A stretch of DNA of 64,000 nt, taken from assembly GCF_002902285.1 (NCBI RefSeq), contig NZ_PPRU01000018.1:59927-123926 (forward strand), read 5' to 3'. Below the pieces are notes generated by a model. The model was not told the DNA's origin, ran no database searches, and worked only from the letters and a program-made list of their open reading frames with translations. A program made the position numbers and the translations under genes. How positions within the stretch are numbered: the first letter of the stretch is position 1; each line of letters opens with the position of its first letter. The DNA is from Staphylococcus simulans. Lineage in GTDB: Bacteria; Bacillota; Bacilli; Staphylococcales; Staphylococcaceae. Shown here piece after piece: positions 1-8,492 of the stretch.

Positions 1-59
1 CATTGTATTCGGTAGTTGTTATTGAATATGATGCTTTTCTTTTTTAAGCAAAATGAAAA

Positions 60-232
60 CAGGTGAATGAATGTGGGGAGACACAAACATTACCTGCTTT
101 CAACGGGAAATGAATTTGATGCACGTAATCAGTAAGGACTAGGTACTGATGGTGCATTCGAGCGAAAATTTTGCTTGTTTATTGTAAACAACACAAAGGA
201 GATAACTTCCTTAATCTCTTGATTAAGGAAGT
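60..232. ncRNA. Candidate structured small RNA in the upstream intergenic region
   Basis: The first 390 bases hold no convincing gene but are highly structured. A long hairpin at about 118-158 has arms ATGCAC/GTGCAT and ATCAGTA/TACTGAT. A perfect 13-bp inverted repeat lies at about 202-231 (AACTTCCTTAATC / GATTAAGGAAGTT). On the minus strand the segment near 76-85 reads UCUCCCCAC, a C-rich stretch of the kind shared by several staphylococcal Rsa RNAs. Neither flank of the 13-bp hairpin has a strong T-tract, so strand and ends are uncertain. It could be an RsaD-type RNA, which I recall lying in this part of the S. aureus chromosome, but I cannot confirm this. Confidence 0.3.
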
Positions 233-390
233 TGAAATTTATTATAGCAAAGCTTCAACACAAAGTAAACAAAATTTTCAGAATAATTAATTTAATATTA
301 ATAAACACTGTGATTCAGGGGTTTCACATTGTTGGTTAAGAGCGCCTGTGCTAGTATTTATCTTATCTACACAATTTAATAAGGGGGCGA

Positions 391-1233
391 TTGGATTTGA
401 AACGAAGAACGTGGCGTGACCTCGCACTCGTAGTATTTGGTTCATTTATGTTCTCTGCAGGGGTCAATACATTCATTATTTCCGCACAATTAGGGGAAGG
501 CGGCGTAACGGGACTATCCATTGTATTTTATTATGCTTTTCACATTTCGCCAGCTATCACCAACTTTGTGATGAATGCGATTTTAATTGCGATTGGTTAT
601 AAGTTCTTAAGTAAGCGAAGTACGTATTTAACCATTCTTGCAACAGTGTTAATTTCAGTCTTTTTAGGACTGACTGAATCTTGGCATGTTGAAACTGGCA
701 ACATTATTGTGAATGCCATTTTTGGGGGTGCTTCAGTCGGATTAGGTATTGGCGTTATTGTACTTGCTGGGGGAACGACAGCAGGTACAACGATTTTAGC
801 GCGTTTAGCACATAAATACTTAGACGTCAGCACATCTTACGCGTTGCTATTTTTCGACTTAATCGTTGTGGCGATTTCATTTACTGTGATTCCAGTCAAT
901 AAGTTATTGGTAACGATTATTTCACTTTATATTGGTACGAAAGTTATGGAATTCGTTATTGAAGGTTTAAATACGAAGAAGGCGATGACTGTAATTTCAA
1001 GCCGACCTGATGAAGTGGCGAAAGTTATTGACCAAAAAATCGGACGAGGGGTTACGATTATAGATGGTCGCGGTTATTACTCAAAAGAAGACAAAGAAAT
1101 TTTATATGTGGTTATCAGTAAAACACAAGTTTCAAAAGCGAAACGCTTAATTCGAAAAATTGATGAGAATGCCTTTTTAGTCATCCACGATGTGCGTGAT
1201 GTGTATGGTAATGGCTTCTTAGTAGATGAATAA
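391..1233 (+). CDS. YitT/DUF2179-family membrane protein
   Basis: The 280-aa protein has about five to six hydrophobic segments in residues 1-195, followed by a soluble C-terminal DUF2179-type domain (roughly 200-280) ending in a mixed beta/alpha region. This is the standard layout of the YitT family, whose members are membrane proteins of unknown transport or signalling role. The start is TTG, supported by an AAGGGGGCG ribosome binding site 3-9 bases upstream. It is a single-gene unit closed by a terminator at 1240-1270. The family assignment is firm; the function is unknown. Confidence 0.85.
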   Translation: MDLKRRTWRDLALVVFGSFMFSAGVNTFIISAQLGEGGVTGLSIVFYYAFHISPAITNFVMNAILIAIGYKFLSKRSTYLTILATVLISVFLGLTESWHVETGNIIVNAIFGGASVGLGIGVIVLAGGTTAGTTILARLAHKYLDVSTSYALLFFDLIVVAISFTVIPVNKLLVTIISLYIGTKVMEFVIEGLNTKKAMTVISSRPDEVAKVIDQKIGRGVTIIDGRGYYSKEDKEILYVVISKTQVSKAKRLIRKIDENAFLVIHDVRDVYGNGFLVDE

Positions 1234-1238
1234 AGGAT

Positions 1239-1275
1239 GAGAAATCGAGGCGATAGTCTCGATTTCTTGCGTTTT
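1239..1275 (+). terminator. Intrinsic terminator after the yitT-like gene
   Basis: GAGAAATCGAG pairs with CTCGATTTCT across an 8-base loop, followed by a T-rich tail. Confidence 0.75.
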
Positions 1276-1311
1276 AGTACATAAGAATTGTTAGGAAATC
1301 GCTCCAAAAAA

Positions 1312-1345
1312 TGTTATAATATAGCCTATGATAATGATTATCAAT
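1312..1345 (+). promoter_or_regulatory. Fur-box-covered promoter of fhuCBG
   Basis: An extended -10 element (TGTTATAAT, 1312-1320) is followed directly by TGATAATGATTATCAAT (1329-1345). This matches the staphylococcal/Bacillus Fur operator core GATAATGATTATC. Fur bound here would cover the start of transcription, so the fhu operon should be repressed in iron-replete cells. Confidence 0.85.
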
Positions 1346-1452
1346 TACAAGACTGTAGTTGATAAAAGTATGAAAGCTTTCACGATAATCTTTACAGGTC
1401 GTAATTATAAATAAATGCAATGAGATAAGAAATAGAAATAAATTCTGCGGCA

Positions 1453-1496
1453 GACCTTGAAAAGAGACAGGTGTTTCGGCAACTGTATTTAAGGTT
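1453..1496 (+). promoter_or_regulatory. Hairpin in the long fhuC 5' leader
   Basis: Outer arms GACCTT (1453-1458) and AAGGTT (1491-1496), plus inner arms ACAG (1467-1470) and CTGT (1483-1486), can pair just 15 bases ahead of the fhuC Shine-Dalgarno. The leader from the Fur box to fhuC is about 180 bases, long for a simple Fur-regulated operon. Confidence 0.35.
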
Positions 1497-1526
1497 CATG
1501 TCGTATCCAATGGAGGATGAAGTATA

Positions 1527-2333
1527 TTGGCAAATCGTTTAAATGGTCAGCACGTAACAATCGGATATGGGGATCATGTGATTGTTGATAACCTAGATGT
1601 AGAAATCCCTGACGGCAAAGTTACGTCTATTATCGGACCTAACGGTTGCGGTAAATCAACATTACTAAAAGCATTATCTCGTCTTTTATCCGTTAAAGGC
1701 GGAGAAATCACATTAGATGGTAAAAATATTCATACACAATCTACGAAAGAAATTGCGAAGAAAATCGCCATTTTACCACAATCACCAGATGTAGCAGATG
1801 GTTTGACAGCAGGCGAATTGGTTTCATACGGCAGATTTCCACACCAAAAAGGTTTTGGCCGCTTAAGCGCTGAAGATAAAGCTGAAATCGATTGGGCGCT
1901 TAAAGTAACAGGTACGTATGATTTTAAACACAGAGCTATTAATGATTTAAGTGGCGGTCAAAGACAACGTGTATGGATTGCGATGGCTTTAGCACAAAAA
2001 ACAGATATTATTTTCTTAGACGAGCCAACAACGTATTTAGATATCAGTCACCAATTAGAAATTCTTGAATTAGTTCAAGAATTGAACCGTGAACAAGGTT
2101 GTACCATTGTAATGGTGTTACATGATATCAACCAAGCGATTCGTTTCTCAGATCATCTGATTGCGATGAAAGCAGGCGAAATTGTTTCAAGCGGTGAAAC
2201 ACAAGAAGTCTTAACGAAAGATATTTTAGAAAGATGTTTCAATATAGATGCAGAATTAAGTACAGATCCACGTACAGGTAAACCGATGTTAGTCACATAT
2301 GATTTATTGTGTAAACATTATTCGAAAGTATGA
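1527..2333 (+). CDS. fhuC: Ferric hydroxamate ABC transporter ATP-binding protein FhuC
   Basis: This cytoplasmic ATPase (268 aa) powers siderophore import through FhuB/FhuG. The Walker A GPNGCGKST is at about residues 37-45, Q-loop ILPQ near 82-85, signature LSGGQRQR at 141-148, Walker B IIFLDEPT at 161-168 and switch His near 199. All belong to the FepC/FhuC clade. The start is TTG, chosen because TGGAGGATGA ends 6 bases before it. It is first in an operon with fhuB and fhuG. In S. aureus this ATPase also serves other siderophore permeases, and the lipoproteins FhuD1/D2 are encoded elsewhere; no binding protein is encoded in this operon either. Confidence 0.95.
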   Translation: MANRLNGQHVTIGYGDHVIVDNLDVEIPDGKVTSIIGPNGCGKSTLLKALSRLLSVKGGEITLDGKNIHTQSTKEIAKKIAILPQSPDVADGLTAGELVSYGRFPHQKGFGRLSAEDKAEIDWALKVTGTYDFKHRAINDLSGGQRQRVWIAMALAQKTDIIFLDEPTTYLDISHQLEILELVQELNREQGCTIVMVLHDINQAIRFSDHLIAMKAGEIVSSGETQEVLTKDILERCFNIDAELSTDPRTGKPMLVTYDLLCKHYSKV

Positions 2334-2343
2334 GGCACGGTAA

Positions 2344-3342
2344 ATGAGTGATAAAGAGAAGTATCCCAGATTTATATTGTTATTACTTTTATCATGTGTG
2401 ATGTTAGGGACAATGTTGGTGCTCTCCATTTTATATGGAGATGCGCCCATTCGTCTTGGGACGATTTATGAAGCGGTTTTCCATTATAACCCTATGAATG
2501 AACAGCACAACATTATCAGTGAAATTAGAATACCTAGAGACTTAGGTGCAATACTTGTAGGTATGGCGCTTGCGGTGGCTGGGGCAGTTGTTCAAGGTGT
2601 GACTAAAAATGGTTTGGCAGACCCAAGCTTAATCGGCTTGAATGCTGGTGCCAGTTTTATGCTCGCTTTAACATATGCCTTTGTACCGCAAGCTTCTTTT
2701 AGTTTATTGATGCTTGCAGGATTTATCGGTTCAATATTAGGCGGTACAATCGTATTGATGATGGGCCGTTCTAGAACTGATGGGTTCAATCCTATCCGTA
2801 TTATTTTAGCAGGTGCTGCTGTCAGTGCATTCTTGACGGCTTTAAGCCAAGGCATTGCATTAACTTTTAAATTGAATCAAGACATCAATTTTTGGAGCAT
2901 GGGCGGTGTTTCTGGCACAACTTGGGTTCAATTGAAATGGAGTACCCCTGTTATTTTAGTGACGATCGTTTTGTTAATCTTACTAAGTCGACAATTAACA
3001 ATTTTAAACTTAGGAGAAAGCTTAGCTAAAGGCTTAGGCCAAAATGTGCGCGTCATTCGTACAATCAGCTTAATACTAACGATGCTGTTAGCAGGTGTTG
3101 CTGTAGCAATGGTCGGACAAATTGCCTTTGTCGGTTTAATCGTGCCACATATTGTACGCTTTTTAATTGGTACGGATTATGCGAAAGTGATTCCGTTAAC
3201 TGCTGTTTTAGGCGCATTTTTAGTTCTTTTAGCAGATACCGTCGCACGTATGTTAGGAGATGCTCCAGTCGGTGCGATTGTTTCCTTTATTGGCGTGCCT
3301 TACTTTATCTATTTAATTAGAAAAGGAGGTCGCTCAATATGA
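2344..3342 (+). CDS. fhuB: Ferric hydroxamate permease subunit FhuB
   Basis: This 332-aa polytopic protein belongs to the FecCD/BtuC permease family. It keeps the family landmarks: an IRIPRDLGAILVGMALAVAG region (about 64-83) and a late GQIAFVGLIVPHIVR segment (about 259-273), which forms the coupling and conserved helix region. It should pair with FhuG to form the transmembrane channel for Fe(III)-hydroxamates. It begins 10 bases after the fhuC stop and its stop overlaps the fhuG start in an ATGA, which indicates translational coupling. Assigning B rather than G rests on gene order. Confidence 0.93.
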   Translation: MSDKEKYPRFILLLLLSCVMLGTMLVLSILYGDAPIRLGTIYEAVFHYNPMNEQHNIISEIRIPRDLGAILVGMALAVAGAVVQGVTKNGLADPSLIGLNAGASFMLALTYAFVPQASFSLLMLAGFIGSILGGTIVLMMGRSRTDGFNPIRIILAGAAVSAFLTALSQGIALTFKLNQDINFWSMGGVSGTTWVQLKWSTPVILVTIVLLILLSRQLTILNLGESLAKGLGQNVRVIRTISLILTMLLAGVAVAMVGQIAFVGLIVPHIVRFLIGTDYAKVIPLTAVLGAFLVLLADTVARMLGDAPVGAIVSFIGVPYFIYLIRKGGRSI

Positions 3343-4355
3343 TAGAAGATAAATTACGAAGACGTCAGTGGCTGGCTTTATTAATAACTAGTGTCCTTTT
3401 GTTTGCGGCCTGTGTTTGGAGTATCACTTCAGGCGAATATCAAATGTCTGTCGGCACGTTCTTTAAAACTTTATTTGGTTTAGGTGACTATACGGACAGT
3501 TTGATTCTACTAGATTTTAGACTGCCGAGAATGTTAGTAACGATTCTGGCAGGTGCTGCATTAAGTTTAAGCGGTGCGATGATGCAGAGTGTAACCAATA
3601 ATCCACTAGCTGAACCTGGTATTTTAGGTATTAATGCAGGAAGCGGCTTCTTTATCGCACTCTTTATTGTCATCGGACAAGTGAGTGCAGATAGCTTTAT
3701 CTATGTTTTGCCAATACTGAGTATAACTGGCGGTATTTTAACTGCATTAATTATTTTCTACTTCAGTTATTCTAAAGAACGCGGTATGACTCCAGCTAGT
3801 ATGGTCTTAGTCGGTGTCGGTTTATCTGCCGCACTCTCTGGCGGTTCGCTGACATTGATGTCTAAATTTGATAAAGACCAAGCAGAGTTTATGGCAACAT
3901 GGCTTGCGGGTAATATATGGGGTGATGAATGGCCGTTTGTCATCGCATTATTACCATGGTTGATTGTCATCATACCGTTCTTGTTTATGAAAGCAAATAC
4001 ATTAAATATCTTGAATACCAATGACTTATTAGCACAAGGCTTAGGTGTAAATGTCAGACGAGATCGTATGATTATTTTACTGGCTGCTGTTGCTTTATCA
4101 TCAGCAGCTGTAGCGGTGAGCGGTGCTATCAGTTTTATTGGTTTAATGGGACCGCATATTGCGAAAACGATTGTGGGACCAAGACATCAACTCTTTATGC
4201 CTTTAGCAATAGTTATTGGCTCGTTCTTACTAGTATTCTCGGATACAGTTGGTCAAGTGATTTTACAACCATCAGGTATTCCAGCTGGTATTGTCGTTGC
4301 GTTAATCGGTGCACCTTATTTCTTGTATTTAATGTATCGTACACGTTCATTGTAA
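3339..4355 (+). CDS. fhuG: Ferric hydroxamate permease subunit FhuG
   Basis: This is the second FecCD-family permease subunit (338 aa), with about nine to ten transmembrane helices. It has the FRLPRMLVTILAGAALSLSG motif (about 60-79) and an AISFIGLMGPHIAK segment near the C-terminal third, parallel to FhuB. It overlaps fhuB by 4 bases. It is the last gene of the siderophore permease operon. No obvious hairpin terminator follows directly, so some read-through into the next gene at 4471 is possible. Confidence 0.93.
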   Translation: MIEDKLRRRQWLALLITSVLLFAACVWSITSGEYQMSVGTFFKTLFGLGDYTDSLILLDFRLPRMLVTILAGAALSLSGAMMQSVTNNPLAEPGILGINAGSGFFIALFIVIGQVSADSFIYVLPILSITGGILTALIIFYFSYSKERGMTPASMVLVGVGLSAALSGGSLTLMSKFDKDQAEFMATWLAGNIWGDEWPFVIALLPWLIVIIPFLFMKANTLNILNTNDLLAQGLGVNVRRDRMIILLAAVALSSAAVAVSGAISFIGLMGPHIAKTIVGPRHQLFMPLAIVIGSFLLVFSDTVGQVILQPSGIPAGIVVALIGAPYFLYLMYRTRSL

Positions 4356-4470
4356 TTTAACGTAATGAAATATTGTTATACGTTATAGTAATTGATGTGA
4401 AATCCAAAAAAATATGGTAAACTAATACTAATTGTAGATAAAATCTGTTCAACAATAGGAGGACATTGGC

Positions 4471-4971
4471 ATGAAAGATTTAATCAAGCGACATGTCTTA
4501 AACGGCGAATTTGAATCTGTGAAACGATTAATGTCCGAATCAGATTTTATGGAATTTGAAGAACATTACATTTCAAGTGCGCATGAAGCAGAAAGTGTTA
4601 TGTTTTATACGTGTATCTTAGATATGATCAAAGATGGAGAAACAGCTGAAATGCATGATTTAGCATTCTTACTCCTTGTTTATCCATTAAGTGACTTAGA
4701 AGGTGCATTGGATTCTGCTTACTATCATGCAGAAGCTTCCATAAAACTCACTGAGGGCAAAGAAGTGAAGAGTTTACTACAAATGTTGTTGCTCCATGCA
4801 ATTCCTGAACCTGTTATTTCTGATAAAAAAGCTTTCGATATTTCTAAACAGATCTTGAAATTAGATCCTAATAATAACGTAGCCCGTAATATCCTTAAAC
4901 AGACAGCGAAACGAATGGATAACGTGGTGGTCAGCATTGATGAACTGAACCAAAATCGTGATGCAAAATAA
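4471..4971 (+). CDS. Conserved hypothetical protein, helical, TPR-like
   Basis: I do not recognise a named family for this 166-aa protein. It has no signal peptide or membrane segment and reads as a continuous set of amphipathic helices. A C-terminal stretch (residues about 125-150: AFDISKQILKLDPNNNVARNILK) resembles a tetratricopeptide helix pair with its LDPNN turn. RBS AGGAGG is 7 bases ahead of the ATG. It lies 115 bases after fhuG on the same strand and is closed by a terminator, so it is either its own unit or the tail of the fhu transcript. Its coding style matches the flanking core genes. Confidence 0.6.
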   Translation: MKDLIKRHVLNGEFESVKRLMSESDFMEFEEHYISSAHEAESVMFYTCILDMIKDGETAEMHDLAFLLLVYPLSDLEGALDSAYYHAEASIKLTEGKEVKSLLQMLLLHAIPEPVISDKKAFDISKQILKLDPNNNVARNILKQTAKRMDNVVVSIDELNQNRDAK

Positions 4972-4989
4972 TGAATTTAAAATGAATTA

Positions 4990-5020
4990 AAGGGTATCTC
5001 ACATGAGGTATCCTTTTTGT
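4990..5020 (+). terminator. Intrinsic terminator
   Basis: GGGTATCTC and GAGGTATCC pair (with two G-U pairs) over ACAT and are followed by TTTTTGTTTT. Confidence 0.8.
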
Positions 5021-5297
5021 TTTGCACAAAAGTGATATTTATCCATAAGTTTTACTAATGGGTATGTTTACAAAGTTTAATGAGTAATTCTATCAAATTG
5101 AGGGTAATTTATTGTTGTGTTTGGGTAATTACACTTAACGGCTATTGCGCAATTGAGTGTTTTATTGTTACTATATACTTTTCATGGAATAAGTAATGGC
5201 CTTTTTCAGAAAAAGACAGAAACATAAGCTATGGATAGTAAGTATTAACGTTGGCAAGCATTGTTTTTAATTACACGAGGAGGTATTCAACGTTATT
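5021..5297. other. Gene-free upstream region of the ykvI-like gene
   Basis: This AT-rich stretch separates the terminator at 4990 from the next gene. It contains only the strong ribosome binding site AGGAGGT at 5278-5284, unusually 13 bases ahead of its ATG. I see no convincing operator or RNA fold. Confidence 0.4.
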
Positions 5298-6365
5298 ATG
5301 ACGTTTAATAAAGAAACAGTAAAAATTGGCTTTGCCTATGTCGGTGTAGTCGTCGGCGCAGGTTTTTCAACAGGCCAAGAAGTTATGCAATTCTTCACTG
5401 AATATGGTCTATGGGCTTATATCGGTGTTTTAATTTCAGGTATTATCTTAGGATTCATCGGAAGACAGGTCGCAAAGATAGGGACAGCTTTCGATGCTGA
5501 AAACCACGAATCAACTTTGGCATATTTATTTGGAAAATACGTTGGACGGATCGTCGACTATATACTGGTCTTCTTCTTATTCGGAATTTCTGTCACAATG
5601 ATTGCAGGGGCAGGTTCTGCATTCCATGAAAGTTATGGCATCCCTACATGGTTAGGTTCACTGATTATGGTAATTGCTATTTATATTACATTACTTATGG
5701 ACTTCAATAAGATTGTCCGCGCACTTGGTGTGGTAACACCTTTCTTAATCATCTTAGTGATTGTGATTGCAGGTGTTTACCTATTTAAAGGTCAAGTGCC
5801 ATTTAATCAAATTAATGCAGAAATGCCTAAGACAAGTCCGCTTTGGGGCATTATCATGGGAACAGTTTACGGCGGTTTAGCGTTTGCGGTAGGATTTAGT
5901 ACAATCGTCGCTATCGGCGGTGACGCAAGTCGTAGAAGAGTATCAGGTGCCGGTGCAATGTTCGGCGGTATCATTTATACGATTCTGTTAGCATTGATTA
6001 CATTTGCATTGCAAACTGAATTCCCAGCAATCAAAGAAGCGGCTATTCCAACATTGACATTAGCGAATGGTATTCACCCAATCGTAACAATTGTATTGTC
6101 AATTGTGATGTTAGCCGTAATGTACAACACAATTTTGGGTCTGCTTTATTCATTCGCAGCAAGATTCACAACACCTTATAGCAAAAAATATCACATTTTA
6201 ATCGTGATTATGATGCTTGTCGCTTACGGATTAAGTTTCGTAGGTTTCTCAAGTCTGATCAACTTCTTATACCCAACAATGGGTGTTATCGGACTTGCGA
6301 TTGTTATTGGCGTGTTAGTGAAATATTTCAAACGTAAAAAAGAGAATGAACAACATATCGCATAA
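5298..6365 (+). CDS. YkvI-family membrane transporter
   Basis: This 355-aa protein has about ten hydrophobic helices. Its opening helix contains the GVVVGAGFSTGQEVMQFF pattern, a broken-helix motif typical of the amino-acid-polyamine/BCCT-like LeuT-fold families to which YkvI proteins are related. Substrate is unknown. A second glycine-rich segment, GTVYGGLAFAVGFSTIVAIGG (interrupted helix 6 type), supports the fold. It ends in a basic cytoplasmic tail. It is monocistronic with a strong terminator behind it. The start is the first ATG; the ribosome binding site is 13 bases away, which is longer than usual. Confidence 0.75.
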   Translation: MTFNKETVKIGFAYVGVVVGAGFSTGQEVMQFFTEYGLWAYIGVLISGIILGFIGRQVAKIGTAFDAENHESTLAYLFGKYVGRIVDYILVFFLFGISVTMIAGAGSAFHESYGIPTWLGSLIMVIAIYITLLMDFNKIVRALGVVTPFLIILVIVIAGVYLFKGQVPFNQINAEMPKTSPLWGIIMGTVYGGLAFAVGFSTIVAIGGDASRRRVSGAGAMFGGIIYTILLALITFALQTEFPAIKEAAIPTLTLANGIHPIVTIVLSIVMLAVMYNTILGLLYSFAARFTTPYSKKYHILIVIMMLVAYGLSFVGFSSLINFLYPTMGVIGLAIVIGVLVKYFKRKKENEQHIA

Positions 6366-6462
6366 ATTGCCCAATGTGTGACATTTACTAGATATAGCAG
6401 AAAACTTATGAATAATGAAGGTCAACTTACTGCTTGTAAGCAGTAATGATGAAAACAATAGG

Positions 6463-6498
6463 TATAGCGCAGCTGATTTTGCTGCGCTATTTTTCTTG
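6463..6498 (+). terminator. Intrinsic terminator
   Basis: ATAGCGCAGC and GCTGCGCTAT pair perfectly over TGATTTT, followed by TTTTTCTT. Confidence 0.9.
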
Positions 6499-6593
6499 AT
6501 TTCACCCTTTGAGATGACTTTAAATATAAAGTACAATAAATACAAATTGGAAATTATCTTGCCGATAGAATAAAGAGAGGACTTGGTAATCAA

Positions 6594-7622
6594 ATGAACA
6601 GTCGAAGAAAAAAATGGCTGGCAATCGGTGCGATTATCTTCGTGTTATTAGGCATCGCTGTCGGTGTTGGTATAAAACTTTATATGGACTATCAACATAA
6701 ACAAAATATGAAACCTAAAGTCGCGATTAACAATAATAATGTAAAGGTCTTTAATAATATTACATATAGTAAAGCATTCCCGAAGAGTCAGCTTGATATC
6801 ATCACACCAGCAGAATTAGATAAAGATGTGAAATTACCAGTGATTTTTTGGATGCATGGCGGCGGCTTTATTGCGGGTGATAAACAATATAAAAATCCAT
6901 TGTTGGCAAAAATTGCAGAACAAGGCTATATTGTAGTGAATATTAACTATGCTTTAGCGCCACAGTACAAATATCCGACCCCTTTAATTCAAATGGATCA
7001 AGCTGTAAAATTCATTAAAAAGAATCCGCATGAATTGCCGATTGATTTTACGCAAGTGGTGTTCGGCGGCGACTCAGCAGGTGCACAGTTATCCAGTCAA
7101 TTTACTGCGATTCAAACAGATGAACAGTTAAGAAAAGATATGCACTTTAAACAACGTTTCAAACCGAAAAATATTCGTGCAGCTATCTTTTTCGGTGGTT
7201 TCTATAACATGAATACAGTCAGAGAAACAGAGTTCCCACGTATTCAACTCTTTATGAGAAGTTATACTGGTACAGAAGAGTGGGAAAGTGAATTCAGAGA
7301 TTTATCTGAAATGTCGACAGTGGAACATGTCACAAAAGATTATCCACCGACTTTTTTATCTGTTGGGGATGCAGATCTATTCTTCAGTCAAAATCAAGAA
7401 TTTGCACGGGTCTTAGAAGAAGACGGTACATCAGTCGATACATTCTTTTTTGATGGGTCACACCATTTAAGACATCAGTATCAATTCCATTTAAACTTAC
7501 CAGAATCAAAAGAAAATCTAGTCTCTGTACAACGTTTCTTAAGTAGAAATACAAGCTCAACAACGATTAAAAATCCAGATGAGCAATTTGAACCGATTCA
7601 ATTAAATCCTTATAAGGATTAG
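6594..7622 (+). CDS. Membrane-anchored alpha/beta hydrolase (esterase)
   Basis: This 342-aa protein has one N-terminal transmembrane anchor (about residues 8-30) and an extracellular catalytic domain of the hormone-sensitive-lipase type. The oxyanion-hole motif HGGGF lies near residue 89, the nucleophile elbow GDSAG near 163, a catalytic Asp probably in SVGDADLFF and a catalytic His in DGSHHLRH. It probably cleaves short-chain or aromatic esters outside the membrane; the natural substrate is unknown. The start ATG follows AGAGAGG. The gene stands alone between terminators. Confidence 0.82.
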   Translation: MNSRRKKWLAIGAIIFVLLGIAVGVGIKLYMDYQHKQNMKPKVAINNNNVKVFNNITYSKAFPKSQLDIITPAELDKDVKLPVIFWMHGGGFIAGDKQYKNPLLAKIAEQGYIVVNINYALAPQYKYPTPLIQMDQAVKFIKKNPHELPIDFTQVVFGGDSAGAQLSSQFTAIQTDEQLRKDMHFKQRFKPKNIRAAIFFGGFYNMNTVRETEFPRIQLFMRSYTGTEEWESEFRDLSEMSTVEHVTKDYPPTFLSVGDADLFFSQNQEFARVLEEDGTSVDTFFFDGSHHLRHQYQFHLNLPESKENLVSVQRFLSRNTSSTTIKNPDEQFEPIQLNPYKD

Positions 7623-7646
7623 TATGTTAACAACAGATCATATTTT

Positions 7647-7692
7647 AAAAGAAGTATCACAAAGTAATTGGCTTTGTAGATACTTCTTTTTG
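7647..7692 (+). terminator. Intrinsic terminator
   Basis: AAGAAGTATCACAAAG and CTTTGTAGATACTTCTT form a long stem with one mismatch over a 7-base loop, followed by TTTTTG. Confidence 0.88.
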
Positions 7693-7739
7693 TTATAAGA
7701 TAATAAGTGGGTTATATGTAAAATAGAAAATGAAAGTAA

Positions 7740-7772
7740 TAAAAAACCTGATATGTTTGTGACATATCAGGA
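7740..7772 (-). terminator. Intrinsic terminator of the GNAT gene (minus strand)
   Basis: CCTGATATG and CATATCAGG pair. On the minus strand the stem is followed by TTTTTTATT. Confidence 0.85.
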
Positions 7773-7778
7773 GAAATA

Positions 7779-8291
7779 TTAGTGCAATAGTTTAGCCATA
7801 ACGTATTCACTATAGTATTTATTATCTATTTTGAGTTTATCGCGCATTTCGCCTTCAATTTGATAGCCTGCTGATTTGAATAAATCTACAGCATGCTCAT
7901 TTTGAGGGACAACTAATGCTTCTAAACGACGAATATCGTGATTGTATGCCCATGCATCCACTGCATTTAATAATGATTGCCCAACACCTTTGCTGCGGTA
8001 TTGTGCGCGAATGCCAAGACGCACGCGTGTTTCGTGGCGTGTACGTTCATATTCGCGAGATGTGACAATCGCAAAACCAATCAACTTACCGTCGATTTCT
8101 GCAAGATAAATAGTATTCGATGGAGAAGTGATAAAATGTTCAAGCTGTTGTAATGCGCTTGAAAGAGATGGCACATATTCGCCAGGGCTATACAGCATAT
8201 AGCTAGATTCATCATAGATATCTTTTAATAAAGCAATATATGCATCTGCATCATTGATACTTATTTCTCTAATCGTATGTTCCATAGACAC
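7779..8291 (-). CDS. GNAT-family N-acetyltransferase
   Basis: This 170-aa GCN5-related acetyltransferase has the acetyl-CoA pyrophosphate-binding signature LGIRAQYRSKGVGQSLL at about residues 91-107 and the VVPQNEHAVDLFKSAGY strand-helix near 127-143. This is the RimI/PhnO-like layout. The substrate cannot be read from the sequence. It is monocistronic on the minus strand, divergent from graR, with GGAGGGTG ahead of the ATG. In S. aureus the position upstream of graR is taken by graX, which is not present here. Confidence 0.8.
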   Translation of the reverse strand: MSMEHTIREISINDADAYIALLKDIYDESSYMLYSPGEYVPSLSSALQQLEHFITSPSNTIYLAEIDGKLIGFAIVTSREYERTRHETRVRLGIRAQYRSKGVGQSLLNAVDAWAYNHDIRRLEALVVPQNEHAVDLFKSAGYQIEGEMRDKLKIDNKYYSEYVMAKLLH

Positions 8292-8492
8292 CCTCCATAA
8301 TATAAGGTAGTATTACACTGAGTATAGCGTAAATGACGATTGTCTGCATCGTTTTTAGTTTCATTTTACTTTAAAATGATAGAACGCAATGATTGTTAGA
8401 GAATCGCACAAAGATAAGTGTAAAATAAAAGTTGTGAAATGTAAATGAAACAGTTTTGAAATAATTTCGAAATAAAAACAATAGGTGATAAC

